Of a stretch of 64,000 nucleotides of DNA, positions 16,150-25,803 are shown one piece after another. The first letter of the stretch is position 1, and each line of letters starts with the position of its first letter. The translations under genes and the position numbers were made by a program. This DNA comes from Planctomycetota bacterium (GTDB lineage Bacteria; Planctomycetota; UBA1135). The stretch spans positions 114,316 through 178,315 of the forward strand of contig QQUA01000003.1 in the NCBI GenBank assembly GCA_008501825.1, written 5' to 3'. The notes under the pieces were generated by a model. The model made no database searches. It was not told where the DNA came from and saw only the letters and a list, made by a program, of their open reading frames with translations.

Positions 16150-17097
16150 CTACCAGAGCTGAAGTCGCAATTCGGCCCGGGTTTGCAAGGCTTGCCGGAA
16201 CGAAGACTTTTCTTGCCAGCTCGGTTCCGAAGCCATGATTTCTTCAATCAGGCTTTGGCGGACGTCTTCCAACTGGGTGGCGATGCGATCGTCCAAACGG
16301 ATCAGGTGGAAACCGGCACCGCTTTCCACCACTTGGGAAAGTTCCCCCGGTTGCAAGGCCAACACCGCTTCCCGGAAGGCGGGACCGTAAAGGCGGCCGT
16401 TGTAGTGGGCTAATTCTCCGCCTTTGTCTTTGGTGACTTGGTCGTGGGAAACCGAAGCGCAAACCGCCTCAAATTCAGCTCCACCCTGCAATCGCTGGCG
16501 GGCACCTTCCACCAAGGCCCGGGCATCCTTGCGGATTTGCTCCATGTCGACTTCATTGGGCTTGGCGCCGCCGCGAATGGCCTGGGCTTTCAGGAAATTG
16601 GGCATGACCAAAATGTGCCGCAGCTTGACTTTTACGCCCCCTTCCCCGTATTTGGCCTGAAAGGCTTGCTGAATCTTTTCGTCGGTGACGACTCGGCTTT
16701 GCCGCACCAACTCGCCCAGGATCATGTCCTGGCGGATTTCGTGAGCGATGGTTTGGCGGAACATCTCAATGGTCTGGCCCTGGCGCAGCAAATCTTCTTC
16801 GAAATCCACCGGCCGGGGGCTGCGGCGGGCGGCGTCCTCCCGTTCCTGGACCTTGGCCTGGACGGCGGCTTCCTCGATCTTGATTTGATAGCGCTCGGCT
16901 TCTTCCTCCAGTAAAAGGTCCATGATGTAGTCCCGCAGGGCCCTTTTCCCGAAACGGAACCAGAGATAATCCAAATACTCTTGTTTGGAGATGACTCGGT
17001 CCCCGAGACGGGCTACCGCGTTTTCGGGAAGAGGCGTCTTTTCCGGCTCTTGTGCCAGGGGCAGAGCCAAAGGGAGGAGCAGCAGAGGGAAGCACAT
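16150..17097 (-). CDS. SurA/PrsA-like periplasmic peptidyl-prolyl isomerase (parvulin)
   Basis: 315 residues from ATG at 17097; the frame stays open upstream but contains no better start next to a signal peptide. The N-terminus is a hydrophobic signal (MCFPLLLLPLALPLAQ) lacking the usual basic residues. A SurA-type N-terminal helical region (about 25-160) precedes a parvulin domain: KVKLRHILV near 166, GGAEFEAVCASVSHD near 215, KGGELAHYNGRLYGPAF near 235, and SGAGFHLIRLDDR near 268. These proteins help outer-membrane or exported proteins fold. The gene stands alone between converging and diverging neighbours. Confidence 0.88.
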   Translation of the reverse strand: MCFPLLLLPLALPLAQEPEKTPLPENAVARLGDRVISKQEYLDYLWFRFGKRALRDYIMDLLLEEEAERYQIKIEEAAVQAKVQEREDAARRSPRPVDFEEDLLRQGQTIEMFRQTIAHEIRQDMILGELVRQSRVVTDEKIQQAFQAKYGEGGVKVKLRHILVMPNFLKAQAIRGGAKPNEVDMEQIRKDARALVEGARQRLQGGAEFEAVCASVSHDQVTKDKGGELAHYNGRLYGPAFREAVLALQPGELSQVVESGAGFHLIRLDDRIATQLEDVRQSLIEEIMASEPSWQEKSSFRQALQTRAELRLQLW

Positions 17098-17283
17098 GGC
17101 TAGCGAACGGCGAACGGTCCTTTTCCAGGGAAAGTCAGCGCCGGAACTGGCGCTTGCGGGGCCGGAGTGGGAGGAGGACAATACCCGACCGCCTGCAAGG
17201 ATAGCGTTGTCCAATGGCCTGCCGGAAGTGCTATCCAGTCCACCACTCCGGCCCTGGCCCATCCACCGCAACCCGGTCGCCTC

Positions 17284-18048
17284 GTGATCGCCCTCATCTC
17301 CGACCTTCACTCCAACCTCGAAGCCCTGGAAGCGGCTTTGCGGGACATGGAGTCTTTTTCGGTCCGATCCATTATCTGCTTGGGCGACGTGGTCGGCTAT
17401 GGCGCCAATCCGAGGGAAGTGATCCAAAAAACCCGGGAAGTGTGCGATTACGTACTTCAGGGGAATCACGACGCCGCCTTGTTGGATGAACGCGATACCC
17501 GCGGATTCAATGAACGGGCCCTCTTGGCGATCGATTGGACCCGCCGCAGTTTGGACCCCGAACTGGAGCAGCATTGGGAGCTATGGGACTGGTTGGGGGA
17601 ACTGCACCCGTCGATGGAATTGCATCCCGGAAACGGAGCGGAAGCGGTGCAACTGGTGCATGCCAGTCCGCGAGAACCGCTGAGTGAATATTTGCTACCG
17701 AATTTGGGCGGCGGCACTTCCAAGGTGCAGGCCAATTTTGAAGCCGCTCACCATCGCATCAGTTTCTTCGGTCACACCCATCATCCCGGTTATTTTGCCG
17801 AGGGGCAGGACTTCACCCGGGCGGTGGGCCACGATGAACTCCGATTGGAAGCGAACCGGCGTTATTTGATCAACGTCGGTTCCATTGGCCAGCCGCGGGA
17901 CGGCGACTCCCGTGCAGCTTACGCCCTGTTCGACGGCGAAGCCGTCCGTTGGCGCCGCGTCGAATACGACACCCAAGCGGCCAGCCGGCGGATCGGTGAA
18001 GCCGGTCTACCCGAAAGCTTGGCTGCCCGCTTGTTGGTGGGTCGATAA
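17284..18048 (+). CDS. Calcineurin-like metallophosphoesterase
   Basis: 254 residues from GTG at 17284, where the conserved fold begins (VIALISDLHSNLEALEAAL); the frame upstream is a shadow. Metal-binding motifs follow in order: SDLHSN, LGDVVGYGANP near residue 39, LQGNHDAAL near 60, a lone His in the middle, and GHTHHPG near 166, then NVGSIGQPRDGD near 198, the pattern of YfcE/MJ0936-type cytoplasmic phosphodiesterases. Substrate is not evident. It is 69 bases upstream of yidC on the same strand and divergent from the parvulin gene. Confidence 0.88.
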   Translation: MIALISDLHSNLEALEAALRDMESFSVRSIICLGDVVGYGANPREVIQKTREVCDYVLQGNHDAALLDERDTRGFNERALLAIDWTRRSLDPELEQHWELWDWLGELHPSMELHPGNGAEAVQLVHASPREPLSEYLLPNLGGGTSKVQANFEAAHHRISFFGHTHHPGYFAEGQDFTRAVGHDELRLEANRRYLINVGSIGQPRDGDSRAAYALFDGEAVRWRRVEYDTQAASRRIGEAGLPESLAARLLVGR

Positions 18049-18117
18049 GCCTGTTCCGATTCTTTCGCCGCCAAGCAACGAACCGCTCCTTCGAGCCCGC
18101 CCGTCCTCGCTAAGTCC

Positions 18118-20142
18118 ATGCGCCCCCGTGCCATTGTTTACCTGATCCTCTGGATCATCATCGCCCTCATCCTGTTCCAAACCTGCTCTCCGGAGGCCAA
18201 GGTTCCGGCGGAGTTGTTGGGGACCGATCGTTTGCACGTTTTTCGGGAGGATGACCTCGCCAAGGAGGCTGATGCTCCGATTCGCTTGGAAAGCGATCAC
18301 TTCGTATTGGAATGGTCGGCCCGCGGGGCCGGCTGCCAGCGAGTGTTGTTGAAGGATTACACCACCCGTCAGGTAACCGAAGAGGAAGGCCAACAACCGG
18401 ACCAATGGTTGGAACTCTATCGAGCGGTTCCGGCCTTGGCTCCCGGAGATCCCAGTCGGGTCGGTCCAATCCATCACCGCCGGGGTGAAGCCTTGACCCT
18501 GACCGAATCTTCCGACGTGCTTGGCGTGGACCTGGCGTCGGCCGATTGGCAGGTCGAGAACTTGCAAAGTGAAGGCGGAGTCCAAGAGTTGCGTTTTAGC
18601 TTGGAAACCGAAGCCGGCATTCGCTTGGTGAAATCGGTCCGAACCGTCCCGGGAAAACGGCATTTGGCAGTTTCGATTTGGGCTGAAGCCATGCGCGACG
18701 AGCTGGCCGGGCGCAGCTTGTTGTTGACTTTGGGAACCGGCGGCGGAATTTATCGCACCGACGATCAGTTTTATAAGAACCCCTACGTGGCCGGGGCGGT
18801 CCTCAAAAACGACCGGGTCGATGAATTGGAACCGTTTTATCCCTCCGGCTCTTTGCCGAAGCAACGCATCGGTGCCGACCGTTGGAGCGGTGAAATCGGA
18901 TTCCTGGTAGAAGGTTCCAAGTACTTTTTGAACGCTCTCATCCCGCAACAAAACTTTCAGGGAGCGGTGGCCGATTTGTTGTTCGATTATCACGGCTACA
19001 CCGAAGCCGTGTTCCATGGATTGGAACCGGAACAACGGGATTTGATGTCGAGGGTTTCGCTGGCTTATCAACGCCTGCGCCAGGAATCGGGCTTTGAACC
19101 GACCGCCGAATCCTTGGCCGATGCGGTGCAATTGGAAGCCCAGGAAGCGGTTCAAATCCTCAACGATTACCGCCAGCGAAGTACCGAAGCTCGAGGAGAG
19201 GCTTGGACGCGTGCCACCATTCGAGGCACCTTTGCGCTTCCGATTCATCGGCCCCAGGATGCACCGACTCGGAGCGATTTCATCTGGTATCTGGGCCCCA
19301 AGGATCCCCGGGAATTAAAAGCCGAGGAGTACCAGATGTTGCTGGCGGTCATCCGCAAGATCGATTACGGCGGATCCTTCTTTTATGACATCTTCTTTAC
19401 CAATACGATCGCCAAGGCGATTTTAGGGCTGTTGCGATTCTTCCACATGTTGTTCGGCAACTGGGGTATCGCCATTATTTTGATGACGGTGATGGTGCGG
19501 GCGATTTTGTTTCCGATCAACCGAACCAGCCAGGTGAAAATGGCCACCTATCAGGCCAAGATGGCCAAGTTGAAGCCGCAGATGGACGCCATCAAGGCCA
19601 AGTATGCCGATAACAAACAGAAGCAGAATGAGGAAACCATGAAGCTTTATCAAAAGCACAAGATGGGGCCGCCCTTAGGAGGTTGCTTGCCGATCTTTTT
19701 GCAGTTCCCGGTGTTCATCGGTTTGTTTGCCGCCTTACGCTGCTCCATTCTGCTGCGCCAGGAACCCTTCTTCGGCTACATCCAGGATCTTTCCAAGCCG
19801 GATGCTTTGATTGACTTCGGCGGGCCGGTGTTGGACTTCTGGCCCCTAAGCGGAGTGGTCAGCCTGAACATCCTGCCGATTCTGATGGTGGTGCTTTGGG
19901 TGCTGCACCAGCGGACCATGCCGAAACCGGCGGATCCGCAACAGGCGCAGATGCAAAAGATGATGAGCTTCATGCCGATCATGTTCGGCTTGCTGCTCTA
20001 CAACTACGCCGCTGGCTTGTCCCTTTACATGATTACTTCCAGCGCTCTTGGCATTTTCGAGAGCAAAGTGATCCGCAAGAAGTGGCCGATCAAAATCGAC
20101 GGCAAACCGGTGACGCCGGCCGCCACACCTGCCCAGGCCTAG
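18118..20142 (+). CDS. yidC: Membrane protein insertase YidC
   Basis: 674 residues. It inserts and folds inner-membrane proteins, alone or with SecYEG. Helix 1 (about 5-22, IVYLILWIIIALILF) is followed by a very long periplasmic beta domain (about 30-420), typical of Gram-negative YidC. The conserved insertase core occupies about 425-655: MTVMVRAILFPINRTSQVKM contains the essential Arg of the hydrophilic groove, and PPLGGCLPIFLQFPVFIGLF and QKMMSFMPIMFGLLLYNYAAG are family hallmarks. A short basic tail ends the protein. It is followed by mnmE after six bases, an arrangement common near rnpA/yidC loci. Confidence 0.96.
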   Translation: MRPRAIVYLILWIIIALILFQTCSPEAKVPAELLGTDRLHVFREDDLAKEADAPIRLESDHFVLEWSARGAGCQRVLLKDYTTRQVTEEEGQQPDQWLELYRAVPALAPGDPSRVGPIHHRRGEALTLTESSDVLGVDLASADWQVENLQSEGGVQELRFSLETEAGIRLVKSVRTVPGKRHLAVSIWAEAMRDELAGRSLLLTLGTGGGIYRTDDQFYKNPYVAGAVLKNDRVDELEPFYPSGSLPKQRIGADRWSGEIGFLVEGSKYFLNALIPQQNFQGAVADLLFDYHGYTEAVFHGLEPEQRDLMSRVSLAYQRLRQESGFEPTAESLADAVQLEAQEAVQILNDYRQRSTEARGEAWTRATIRGTFALPIHRPQDAPTRSDFIWYLGPKDPRELKAEEYQMLLAVIRKIDYGGSFFYDIFFTNTIAKAILGLLRFFHMLFGNWGIAIILMTVMVRAILFPINRTSQVKMATYQAKMAKLKPQMDAIKAKYADNKQKQNEETMKLYQKHKMGPPLGGCLPIFLQFPVFIGLFAALRCSILLRQEPFFGYIQDLSKPDALIDFGGPVLDFWPLSGVVSLNILPILMVVLWVLHQRTMPKPADPQQAQMQKMMSFMPIMFGLLLYNYAAGLSLYMITSSALGIFESKVIRKKWPIKIDGKPVTPAATPAQA

Positions 20143-20148
20143 ACGGTC

Positions 20149-21510
20149 ATGGCCGCCGGGGCCGTCCTGCTTGGGGATCCCATTGCGGCGGTGGCCACGG
20201 TTCCCGGGCCTGCCAGACGGGCGGTGATCCGCCTCAGCGGCCCCGAATTGTTGCCCCAGGCTGACCGCTTCCTGCCGCCGGCCTGTCCTCGACCCGAGCT
20301 CCGGAGAGGGGTCCACCACGGTCGCCTTTTCTGGCACCCGGAGGCGCCGGTGGAGGTGGATCTGTTGGTCTTTCCCGGGCCCGCCTCCGCCACCGGAGAA
20401 GACGTCCTGGAGTTGCACCTTCCCGGAGCTCCGGCGGTGGTGGATGGGGTTTTGGAGCAGCTTTACGCCAACGGCCTTCGTCCGGCGGAACCGGGAGAAT
20501 TCACTCGCCGGGCCTTCCTCAACGGCCGTTTGGATCTGGCCCAGGCAGAAGCCGTATTAGCCTTGGTCCAAGCCCGCAGTGCCGGCGCCGCCCGCCAGGC
20601 CGCCGCCATGTTGGCGGGCCAGTTGGGAGACGGCCTGCGCCAGGCCCGGGAGGCCTTGGCCGAGGCTTTGGCTGAAATGGAGGCCAGCCTGGACTTCGAA
20701 GAAGGAGACGCTCAGGACTTGCAGGCCGGCGAGGTCGAGGCCTTGTTTCGCCAGGCCCGGGAAAGTCTTCAAGCCGGCCTGAGAAGCCAACTCCACCGCA
20801 ATCTGGACCAGGAAGGCTGGCGCATCGGCCTGGCCGGGGCCCCCAATGCCGGCAAGAGTCAATTATTTCAGCGCTTGACCGGCCGGCCGGTCCTGGTGTC
20901 GGCGGAGCGGGGGACCACCCGGGATCGGATCGAGGGTCGCTGGGCCGACGGAGGGGAGCCACCCTGGATCCTGGTGGACGGCCCGGGCTGGGGGGCCGCC
21001 GCCGATCCCCGGGACGCCGCCGCCCAAGCCCTGGACCAAGAAGTCCAGGTCGATCTCTGGTGGTGGCTCCTGGATGCCAGCGCGGAGGAACCGATGCAGG
21101 CTCCAGCGCCTACCGGAGCCCCTTGCTTGGTGGTGTGGACCCACCTGGATCGTGGCCGGCGGGTGCCGGAAGCGGTGGTGGCCGAAGCCGCCATGGCCGG
21201 CCCGATGGTGTGGACCTCGAGCCTGGACGGAACCGGCCTCGAAGATCTGCGAACCCAGACCGCCGCCTTGTTGCAAACGGCGGCCACGGATATGGAAGAA
21301 AACCGTAGCGTCCACCATCGCCACGCCAGGGCGTTGGAAGATGCACTGGCTGCCCTCGAGCGAGCCGAGGCATGGCGCCGGGATGGAATCTTGGATCTAC
21401 TGGCGGAGGATTTGCGCCAAGCCCTGGTGGCATTGCAGGAATTCTCCGGTCGGCTGAGCCCGGAAGAAGTCTTGGATCGAATTTTCAGCCGCTTTTGCAT
21501 CGGAAAATAG
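20149..21510 (+). CDS. mnmE: tRNA modification GTPase MnmE
   Basis: 453 residues. With MnmG it installs carboxymethylaminomethyl groups on U34 of several tRNAs. The N-terminal formyl-THF-binding domain (about 1-120) includes the [20 protein letters not shown] motif. The inserted G domain (about 218-375) has G1 [11 protein letters not shown]2 GTTRD and G3 DGPG. The G4 position reads WTHLD rather than NKxD, an unusual substitution in a base-recognition motif. The protein ends in FCIGK, the conserved C-terminal motif with the catalytic Cys. mnmG is not in this window. Confidence 0.95.
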   Translation: MAAGAVLLGDPIAAVATVPGPARRAVIRLSGPELLPQADRFLPPACPRPELRRGVHHGRLFWHPEAPVEVDLLVFPGPASATGEDVLELHLPGAPAVVDGVLEQLYANGLRPAEPGEFTRRAFLNGRLDLAQAEAVLALVQARSAGAARQAAAMLAGQLGDGLRQAREALAEALAEMEASLDFEEGDAQDLQAGEVEALFRQARESLQAGLRSQLHRNLDQEGWRIGLAGAPNAGKSQLFQRLTGRPVLVSAERGTTRDRIEGRWADGGEPPWILVDGPGWGAAADPRDAAAQALDQEVQVDLWWWLLDASAEEPMQAPAPTGAPCLVVWTHLDRGRRVPEAVVAEAAMAGPMVWTSSLDGTGLEDLRTQTAALLQTAATDMEENRSVHHRHARALEDALAALERAEAWRRDGILDLLAEDLRQALVALQEFSGRLSPEEVLDRIFSRFCIGK

Positions 21511-21602
21511 GCCGAACTCGAAGAAGTGGAAAGCCCGCTCTGGAAATTCCACAAGTGGTTGTGTACAAACAAGGAGAAGCGCGGAACCAAACACAGCATC
21601 CA

Positions 21603-22079
21603 GTGCGCTGCCCTTACTGCAACGCGAATAACGATCGAGTCATTGATTCCCGGTCCTCCTCGGATGGATTCACCATCCGCCGGCGCCGGGAGTGTACCGA
21701 TTGCGGCCGCCGCTTCACTACCTATGAGAGAATGGAGGAGACCCCGCTCCGGGTGGTGAAGAAGGACGGTTCCCGGGTACCCTTCGACCGCAACAAGATC
21801 CTTCAAGGCTTGCTGAAGGCCTGCGAAAAGCGGCCGGTGGCCCTGGAAGAACTGGAAGAGATCACCAGCCGAATCGAACGCAGGTTGGCCGAGGAGTTCG
21901 ATCGTGAAGTCCCGACCAGCTTTCTGGGGCAGGTGGTCATGGATGAACTGCAAGGCCTGGATCAGGTGGCCTACGTGCGCTTCGCCTCGGTTTACCGTGA
22001 GTTCAAGGACGTCGCCCAATTCCTCGAGGAGCTCAAACCTTTGTTGTCCTCCGAACGAGGTCACGCCACCCAGCGTTGA
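21603..22079 (+). CDS. nrdR: Transcriptional repressor NrdR
   Basis: 158 residues from GTG at 21603, the position that gives the invariant opening [17 protein letters not shown]; the frame extends upstream but without conserved sequence. NrdR senses ATP/dATP and represses ribonucleotide reductase genes. The N-terminal zinc ribbon has CPYC at 3-6 and [13 protein letters not shown] at 31-43; the ATP-cone domain occupies about 49-139 ([20 protein letters not shown] onward). It lies 92 bases after mnmE and 40 bases before smc. No ribonucleotide reductase gene or obvious NrdR-box pair is in the window. Confidence 0.94.
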   Translation: MRCPYCNANNDRVIDSRSSSDGFTIRRRRECTDCGRRFTTYERMEETPLRVVKKDGSRVPFDRNKILQGLLKACEKRPVALEELEEITSRIERRLAEEFDREVPTSFLGQVVMDELQGLDQVAYVRFASVYREFKDVAQFLEELKPLLSSERGHATQR

Positions 22080-22119
22080 TCCGCCGGGCGGCGGTCCATC
22101 CCTGCGAGATTGATCCTGC

Positions 22120-25100
22120 ATGTACCTAAAACGCATTGAGCTCGAAGGTTTTAAGTCCTTCGCCGACCGGACGGTGATCCCGGTGGAGGACGGGCTGACC
22201 GGCATCGTCGGACCCAACGGCTGTGGCAAGTCCAACGTGGTCGACGCCTTGCTGTGGGTCATGGGCGAGCGTTCCGCCAAGGCCTTGCGGGCCGATGCCA
22301 TGGAGGACGTGATCTTCAAGGGTGCCGAAGGCCGGAGCAGCGGCGGCTTTTCCATGGTCGAAATCATCCTTGGCGACGACCAAGGCGAGATCGTCGAAGT
22401 CGGCGGCGAGGTTGCCGTCGGCCGCCGCCTGTTTCGCACCGGAGAATCGGAATTCTTATTGCACGGCCGCAAGGTCCGGCGCAAAGACGTGCGCAATCTT
22501 TTGATGGACACCGGGCTGGGCGTCCGCGGCTACATGGTTTTGGCCCAGGGCAAAATCGATGCCGTGTTGGCCGCCAATCCCGCGGAACGGCGCAGCGTAT
22601 TCGAAGAAGCGGCCGGGATCAGCCGCTATAAAGCGCGCAAGCACGAAACCGGTTTGAAATTGAAGTCCTGCGCCCAGGATTTGGATCGCCTTGAAGACGT
22701 GATCCAAGAAGTGGAGAAATCGGTGCGGTCCTTGCGCTATCAAGCCGGGAAAGCGCAAAAGTTTTTGCAGGTCCGCGATCAATATCGGCGCTTAAGAGTG
22801 GAGGTCGCTCTTTCCCAGGAAGCTCGTCTTCGAGTGGAAGAGGAAACTCTGCAAAGCCGTCAAGCCGAGTTGGAAAAGCAGCTTCAGGAAGTCCGGCAAA
22901 GTCGCCTGGATTCCGAGGCGGCCTTGCGCGCTTTGGAAGAAGAGGAAGCCACGCTTCGGGCTCGATTTGAAGATCTTCGGGCCGAAACTTCGGCGACCAA
23001 GGAAAAGATTGCCGGCTTGGACGAGCGAATTCGAGGTTTGGAAGCCCGAGCCTCGGAATTCGATCAGCGGGCGGAAAGAGACGACCATCGCTTCCAGGAA
23101 CTGCAACAAGTCTGCGCCGAGCACCAAGCGGCCCTGCAAGCGGTGGAAACCGGTTTGCAGGAGTTGGAAAGCGAGCACCAAGAATTGTTGCAAGCGGAAG
23201 CCAAGGCCCAAGCCCGCTTCGAAGGCTGCCGGGAGCAATGGCAAGGTAGCCGGGCGCAAATGGACGACTTGCGGCAAAGCATTTTGGCCGCCATGGGCGA
23301 CCGCACCCGGGCGCAAAATGAATTGGCCGCTTCGGCCCAGCAACGTTCCAGTGCCCAAGGCACTTTGCAAGCTCATCACCGCCGGTTGCAGGAACTCGGT
23401 AGCAGCACCGAAGACTTGCACCAAGAATGGCAACAGGCTCAAGAAGCCTTGCAAGCCGCCCATCAAGCGGTGGCGCAGCGGGAAGGCCGTGCCAGTCAGT
23501 TAGTGGAAAACCGGGATCGGTTACGCCGGGAAGTCGACCAGTGCGGGCGACGGGCGGCCGACGCTCGGGAACGGGGTGGAGAAGCCCGGGCTCGGTTGCA
23601 GGCTCTGGCCAGCTTCGAAGAGGAATTGCAGGGAGTTCCCGATCATTTGCGCCGGTTGTTGCAAGAAGAGCGGGCCGAAGTCTCCGGCTTGTTGTTGGAC
23701 GGCGTGCAAGTGGCGGAACCGTGGGACCGCCTGCTGGAAAACCTACTGGGTAAGCGCCAACAGGGTCTCTGGGTTCGCAGTCGAACGGTGGCCGAAGATT
23801 TACCGGAAGGTTGCTTCGATCTGTTCTTCGCCGAAGGCGAAGCGCTTTCTTCGCCGCCGATTGAAGGGGCCCGGGCTGTGGAAGATCTGTTCCGCGGCGA
23901 CCCGGATCGATGCCAAGCTTTGCGCAAGCGACTGGGTTCTTTGTATTGCGTAGAAACTGCAGAGCAGGCGGCTCGATTGGCGCAAAGTCATTCGGAAGCG
24001 GTGTTCTTGTCCGCAGACGGCGAGTTGCACGCCAGTGGCTACGCCCGTATCGGCATGTTGCAGGGGGAAGACGCCGCCGGCATCTTGGCCCGGCACAATG
24101 CCCGCCAAGCCGCCCAACATGCCCTTCAGGAAGCCAGCCAGGAGGAGCAGGAGGCTCGGGAAGCTCATGACCGGGCGGCGGCCGAATTGACCGTCCTGGT
24201 CGAAGAGTTGGACGCCTTGGAAGGCGACCTTCGAAGCGCCGTCGGCGTTCGCGAACGGGCTCAAGCTCAAGTCGACGATTTGGAGAAGCGACGCCGCGCT
24301 TTTGCCGAAGAAAGGGCCGGCTTGGAGCGGGAAATTCAATCTTTGGAAGAGGTTTGCCAAAAAGCCGCCGACGAAGAGCAACGAGCCGAGTTGGCTCGGG
24401 ACCAAGCGGAAAATCGCCGCAACGAGTTGCAGAGCGAATTGGAACAAACCGAACTTCGCGGTAGCGAAGAAGAGCAGAGTTTCGAGCAAGCCCGGGGGGA
24501 ATTGCAGGAAGCCCGGATGGCGGTAGAGCGTTTGCGCCATCGCCGGCGCAATTTGGAAATCCGCCAAGGCGAAAGCCGCAAGCAAGCCAAGCGCGCCGGT
24601 CAGGAACAAGACCGATTGGAAGAAGAAATCGCCCAACTCCAAGCCCGGGCCGCGGCCTTGCGTTTGGAAGCCGAAGCCAGCCGCCAAGCCAGCGGCGAAT
24701 TGATGCAGGAGCGCGTTCGTTTGGAAGAGCGCTTGCAACAAGCGGGCGAATTGGTGCAGCGTTCCAGTGAGGGTTTGGGCCGGCTGCGAGAGGAAGTCGA
24801 GGGTTCCGGTGGCCGCCTCGAAGCCCTTTTGGGCAACCGGCAAGAAAAGGCTCTGGAATTGCAAAAGGTGCAAATGCAGCGCCAGGAATTGGCCCGCGGA
24901 GTGCAGGAAGAATTCCAACGCAGCTTGGAAGACTTGGCTGACGTTTTGGAAGTGAATTGGCAGAGCGCCCGCATGGAGGATGAGGAACACCACCAGAAGG
25001 CGACCCTATTGAACGAAAGCCGGCGCAAGCTGGACGGCTTCGGCAACGTCAATTTGGACGCCGTCGAAGAATTGGAGGAAAAGGAACAGCGCTTGGATTT

Positions 25101-25779
25101 CCTGGTTTCCGAGCGCAAGGATCTGTTGGAAGCCCGGGGCAACTTGGAACAAAGCCTGGCCGAATTGGACGAGCATTGCCGGGTTCGCTTCGTGGAAACC
25201 TTCCATAAGGTTCAAAACGAATTCGAAGGGATTTTCCGGCGCTTGTTCCGGGGTGGCCGGGCGGAATTGACCTTGTCTGCGGACATGGATCCTCTGGAAG
25301 CCGGCATCGAGATTTCGGTCCGGCCTCCCGGTAAGGAATTGCGTTCGATCAACCTGCTTTCCGGCGGAGAGCGAACTTTGACCGCCTTGGCTTTGCTGCT
25401 GGCGGTTTTCCGCTCCAGACCTTCTCCCTTCTGTTTGCTGGACGAAGTCGATGCCGCTCTCGACGACGCCAACTGCGAACGCTTCATCGACGCTTTACAG
25501 GATTTCACCGTCGGCACCCAGTTCATCGTCGTGACCCACAACCGGATCACCATGGCTCGCTGCCAGCGCTTGTACGGAGTGACCATGCGGCGGGCTGGAG
25601 TCAGCCAATTGGTGAGCGTGGACCTCTCCGAATTGGAAGCCGGATTGGCCAACGTCAAAGCCGATTCCGGGGCAGAAATGTTTGCTCCCCGTTCCTCCGA
25701 CCGGGAAGCTCCGGCTTTGAGTGACCGTCAGATCGGGCTGGAAGCTTCAGTGGAAATCGGCGGCGGGCCGGAAAGCTAA
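22120..25779 (+). CDS. smc: Chromosome segregation protein SMC
   Basis: 1219 residues, full length. SMC forms the ATP-driven condensin ring with ScpA/ScpB. The N-terminal ATPase half has the hallmark MYLKRIELEGFKSFADRT and Walker A GPNGCGKSNV near residue 32. A coiled coil follows, then a hinge (about 515-640, containing LLLDGVQVAEPWDRLLENLL), a second coiled coil, and the C-terminal half with the signature LLSGGERTLTALALLLAVF near 1080 and Walker B FCLLDEVDAALDDANCERF. The long charged coiled coil makes many spurious open frames on both strands. scpA and scpB are not adjacent. Confidence 0.96.
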   Translation: MYLKRIELEGFKSFADRTVIPVEDGLTGIVGPNGCGKSNVVDALLWVMGERSAKALRADAMEDVIFKGAEGRSSGGFSMVEIILGDDQGEIVEVGGEVAVGRRLFRTGESEFLLHGRKVRRKDVRNLLMDTGLGVRGYMVLAQGKIDAVLAANPAERRSVFEEAAGISRYKARKHETGLKLKSCAQDLDRLEDVIQEVEKSVRSLRYQAGKAQKFLQVRDQYRRLRVEVALSQEARLRVEEETLQSRQAELEKQLQEVRQSRLDSEAALRALEEEEATLRARFEDLRAETSATKEKIAGLDERIRGLEARASEFDQRAERDDHRFQELQQVCAEHQAALQAVETGLQELESEHQELLQAEAKAQARFEGCREQWQGSRAQMDDLRQSILAAMGDRTRAQNELAASAQQRSSAQGTLQAHHRRLQELGSSTEDLHQEWQQAQEALQAAHQAVAQREGRASQLVENRDRLRREVDQCGRRAADARERGGEARARLQALASFEEELQGVPDHLRRLLQEERAEVSGLLLDGVQVAEPWDRLLENLLGKRQQGLWVRSRTVAEDLPEGCFDLFFAEGEALSSPPIEGARAVEDLFRGDPDRCQALRKRLGSLYCVETAEQAARLAQSHSEAVFLSADGELHASGYARIGMLQGEDAAGILARHNARQAAQHALQEASQEEQEAREAHDRAAAELTVLVEELDALEGDLRSAVGVRERAQAQVDDLEKRRRAFAEERAGLEREIQSLEEVCQKAADEEQRAELARDQAENRRNELQSELEQTELRGSEEEQSFEQARGELQEARMAVERLRHRRRNLEIRQGESRKQAKRAGQEQDRLEEEIAQLQARAAALRLEAEASRQASGELMQERVRLEERLQQAGELVQRSSEGLGRLREEVEGSGGRLEALLGNRQEKALELQKVQMQRQELARGVQEEFQRSLEDLADVLEVNWQSARMEDEEHHQKATLLNESRRKLDGFGNVNLDAVEELEEKEQRLDFLVSERKDLLEARGNLEQSLAELDEHCRVRFVETFHKVQNEFEGIFRRLFRGGRAELTLSADMDPLEAGIEISVRPPGKELRSINLLSGGERTLTALALLLAVFRSRPSPFCLLDEVDAALDDANCERFIDALQDFTVGTQFIVVTHNRITMARCQRLYGVTMRRAGVSQLVSVDLSELEAGLANVKADSGAEMFAPRSSDREAPALSDRQIGLEASVEIGGGPES

Positions 25780-25803
25780 AACCGCGGTTCTGCCCTGAAG
25801 CCC

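Noticed and set aside
18007..19248. 413-codon minus-strand frame opposite yidC
   Set aside because: yidC is unmistakable on the plus strand; the antisense frame is Gln/Gly/Phe-rich without domain pattern.
20868..22511. 547-codon open frame on the minus strand opposite mnmE, nrdR and smc
   Set aside because: It is a Ser/Arg-rich low-complexity shadow of three well-supported genes on the plus strand and shows no conserved motif.
23800..24993. 397-codon minus-strand frame inside smc
   Set aside because: It mirrors the coiled-coil codons of smc (Leu/Phe/Gln repeats) and has no protein-like signature.
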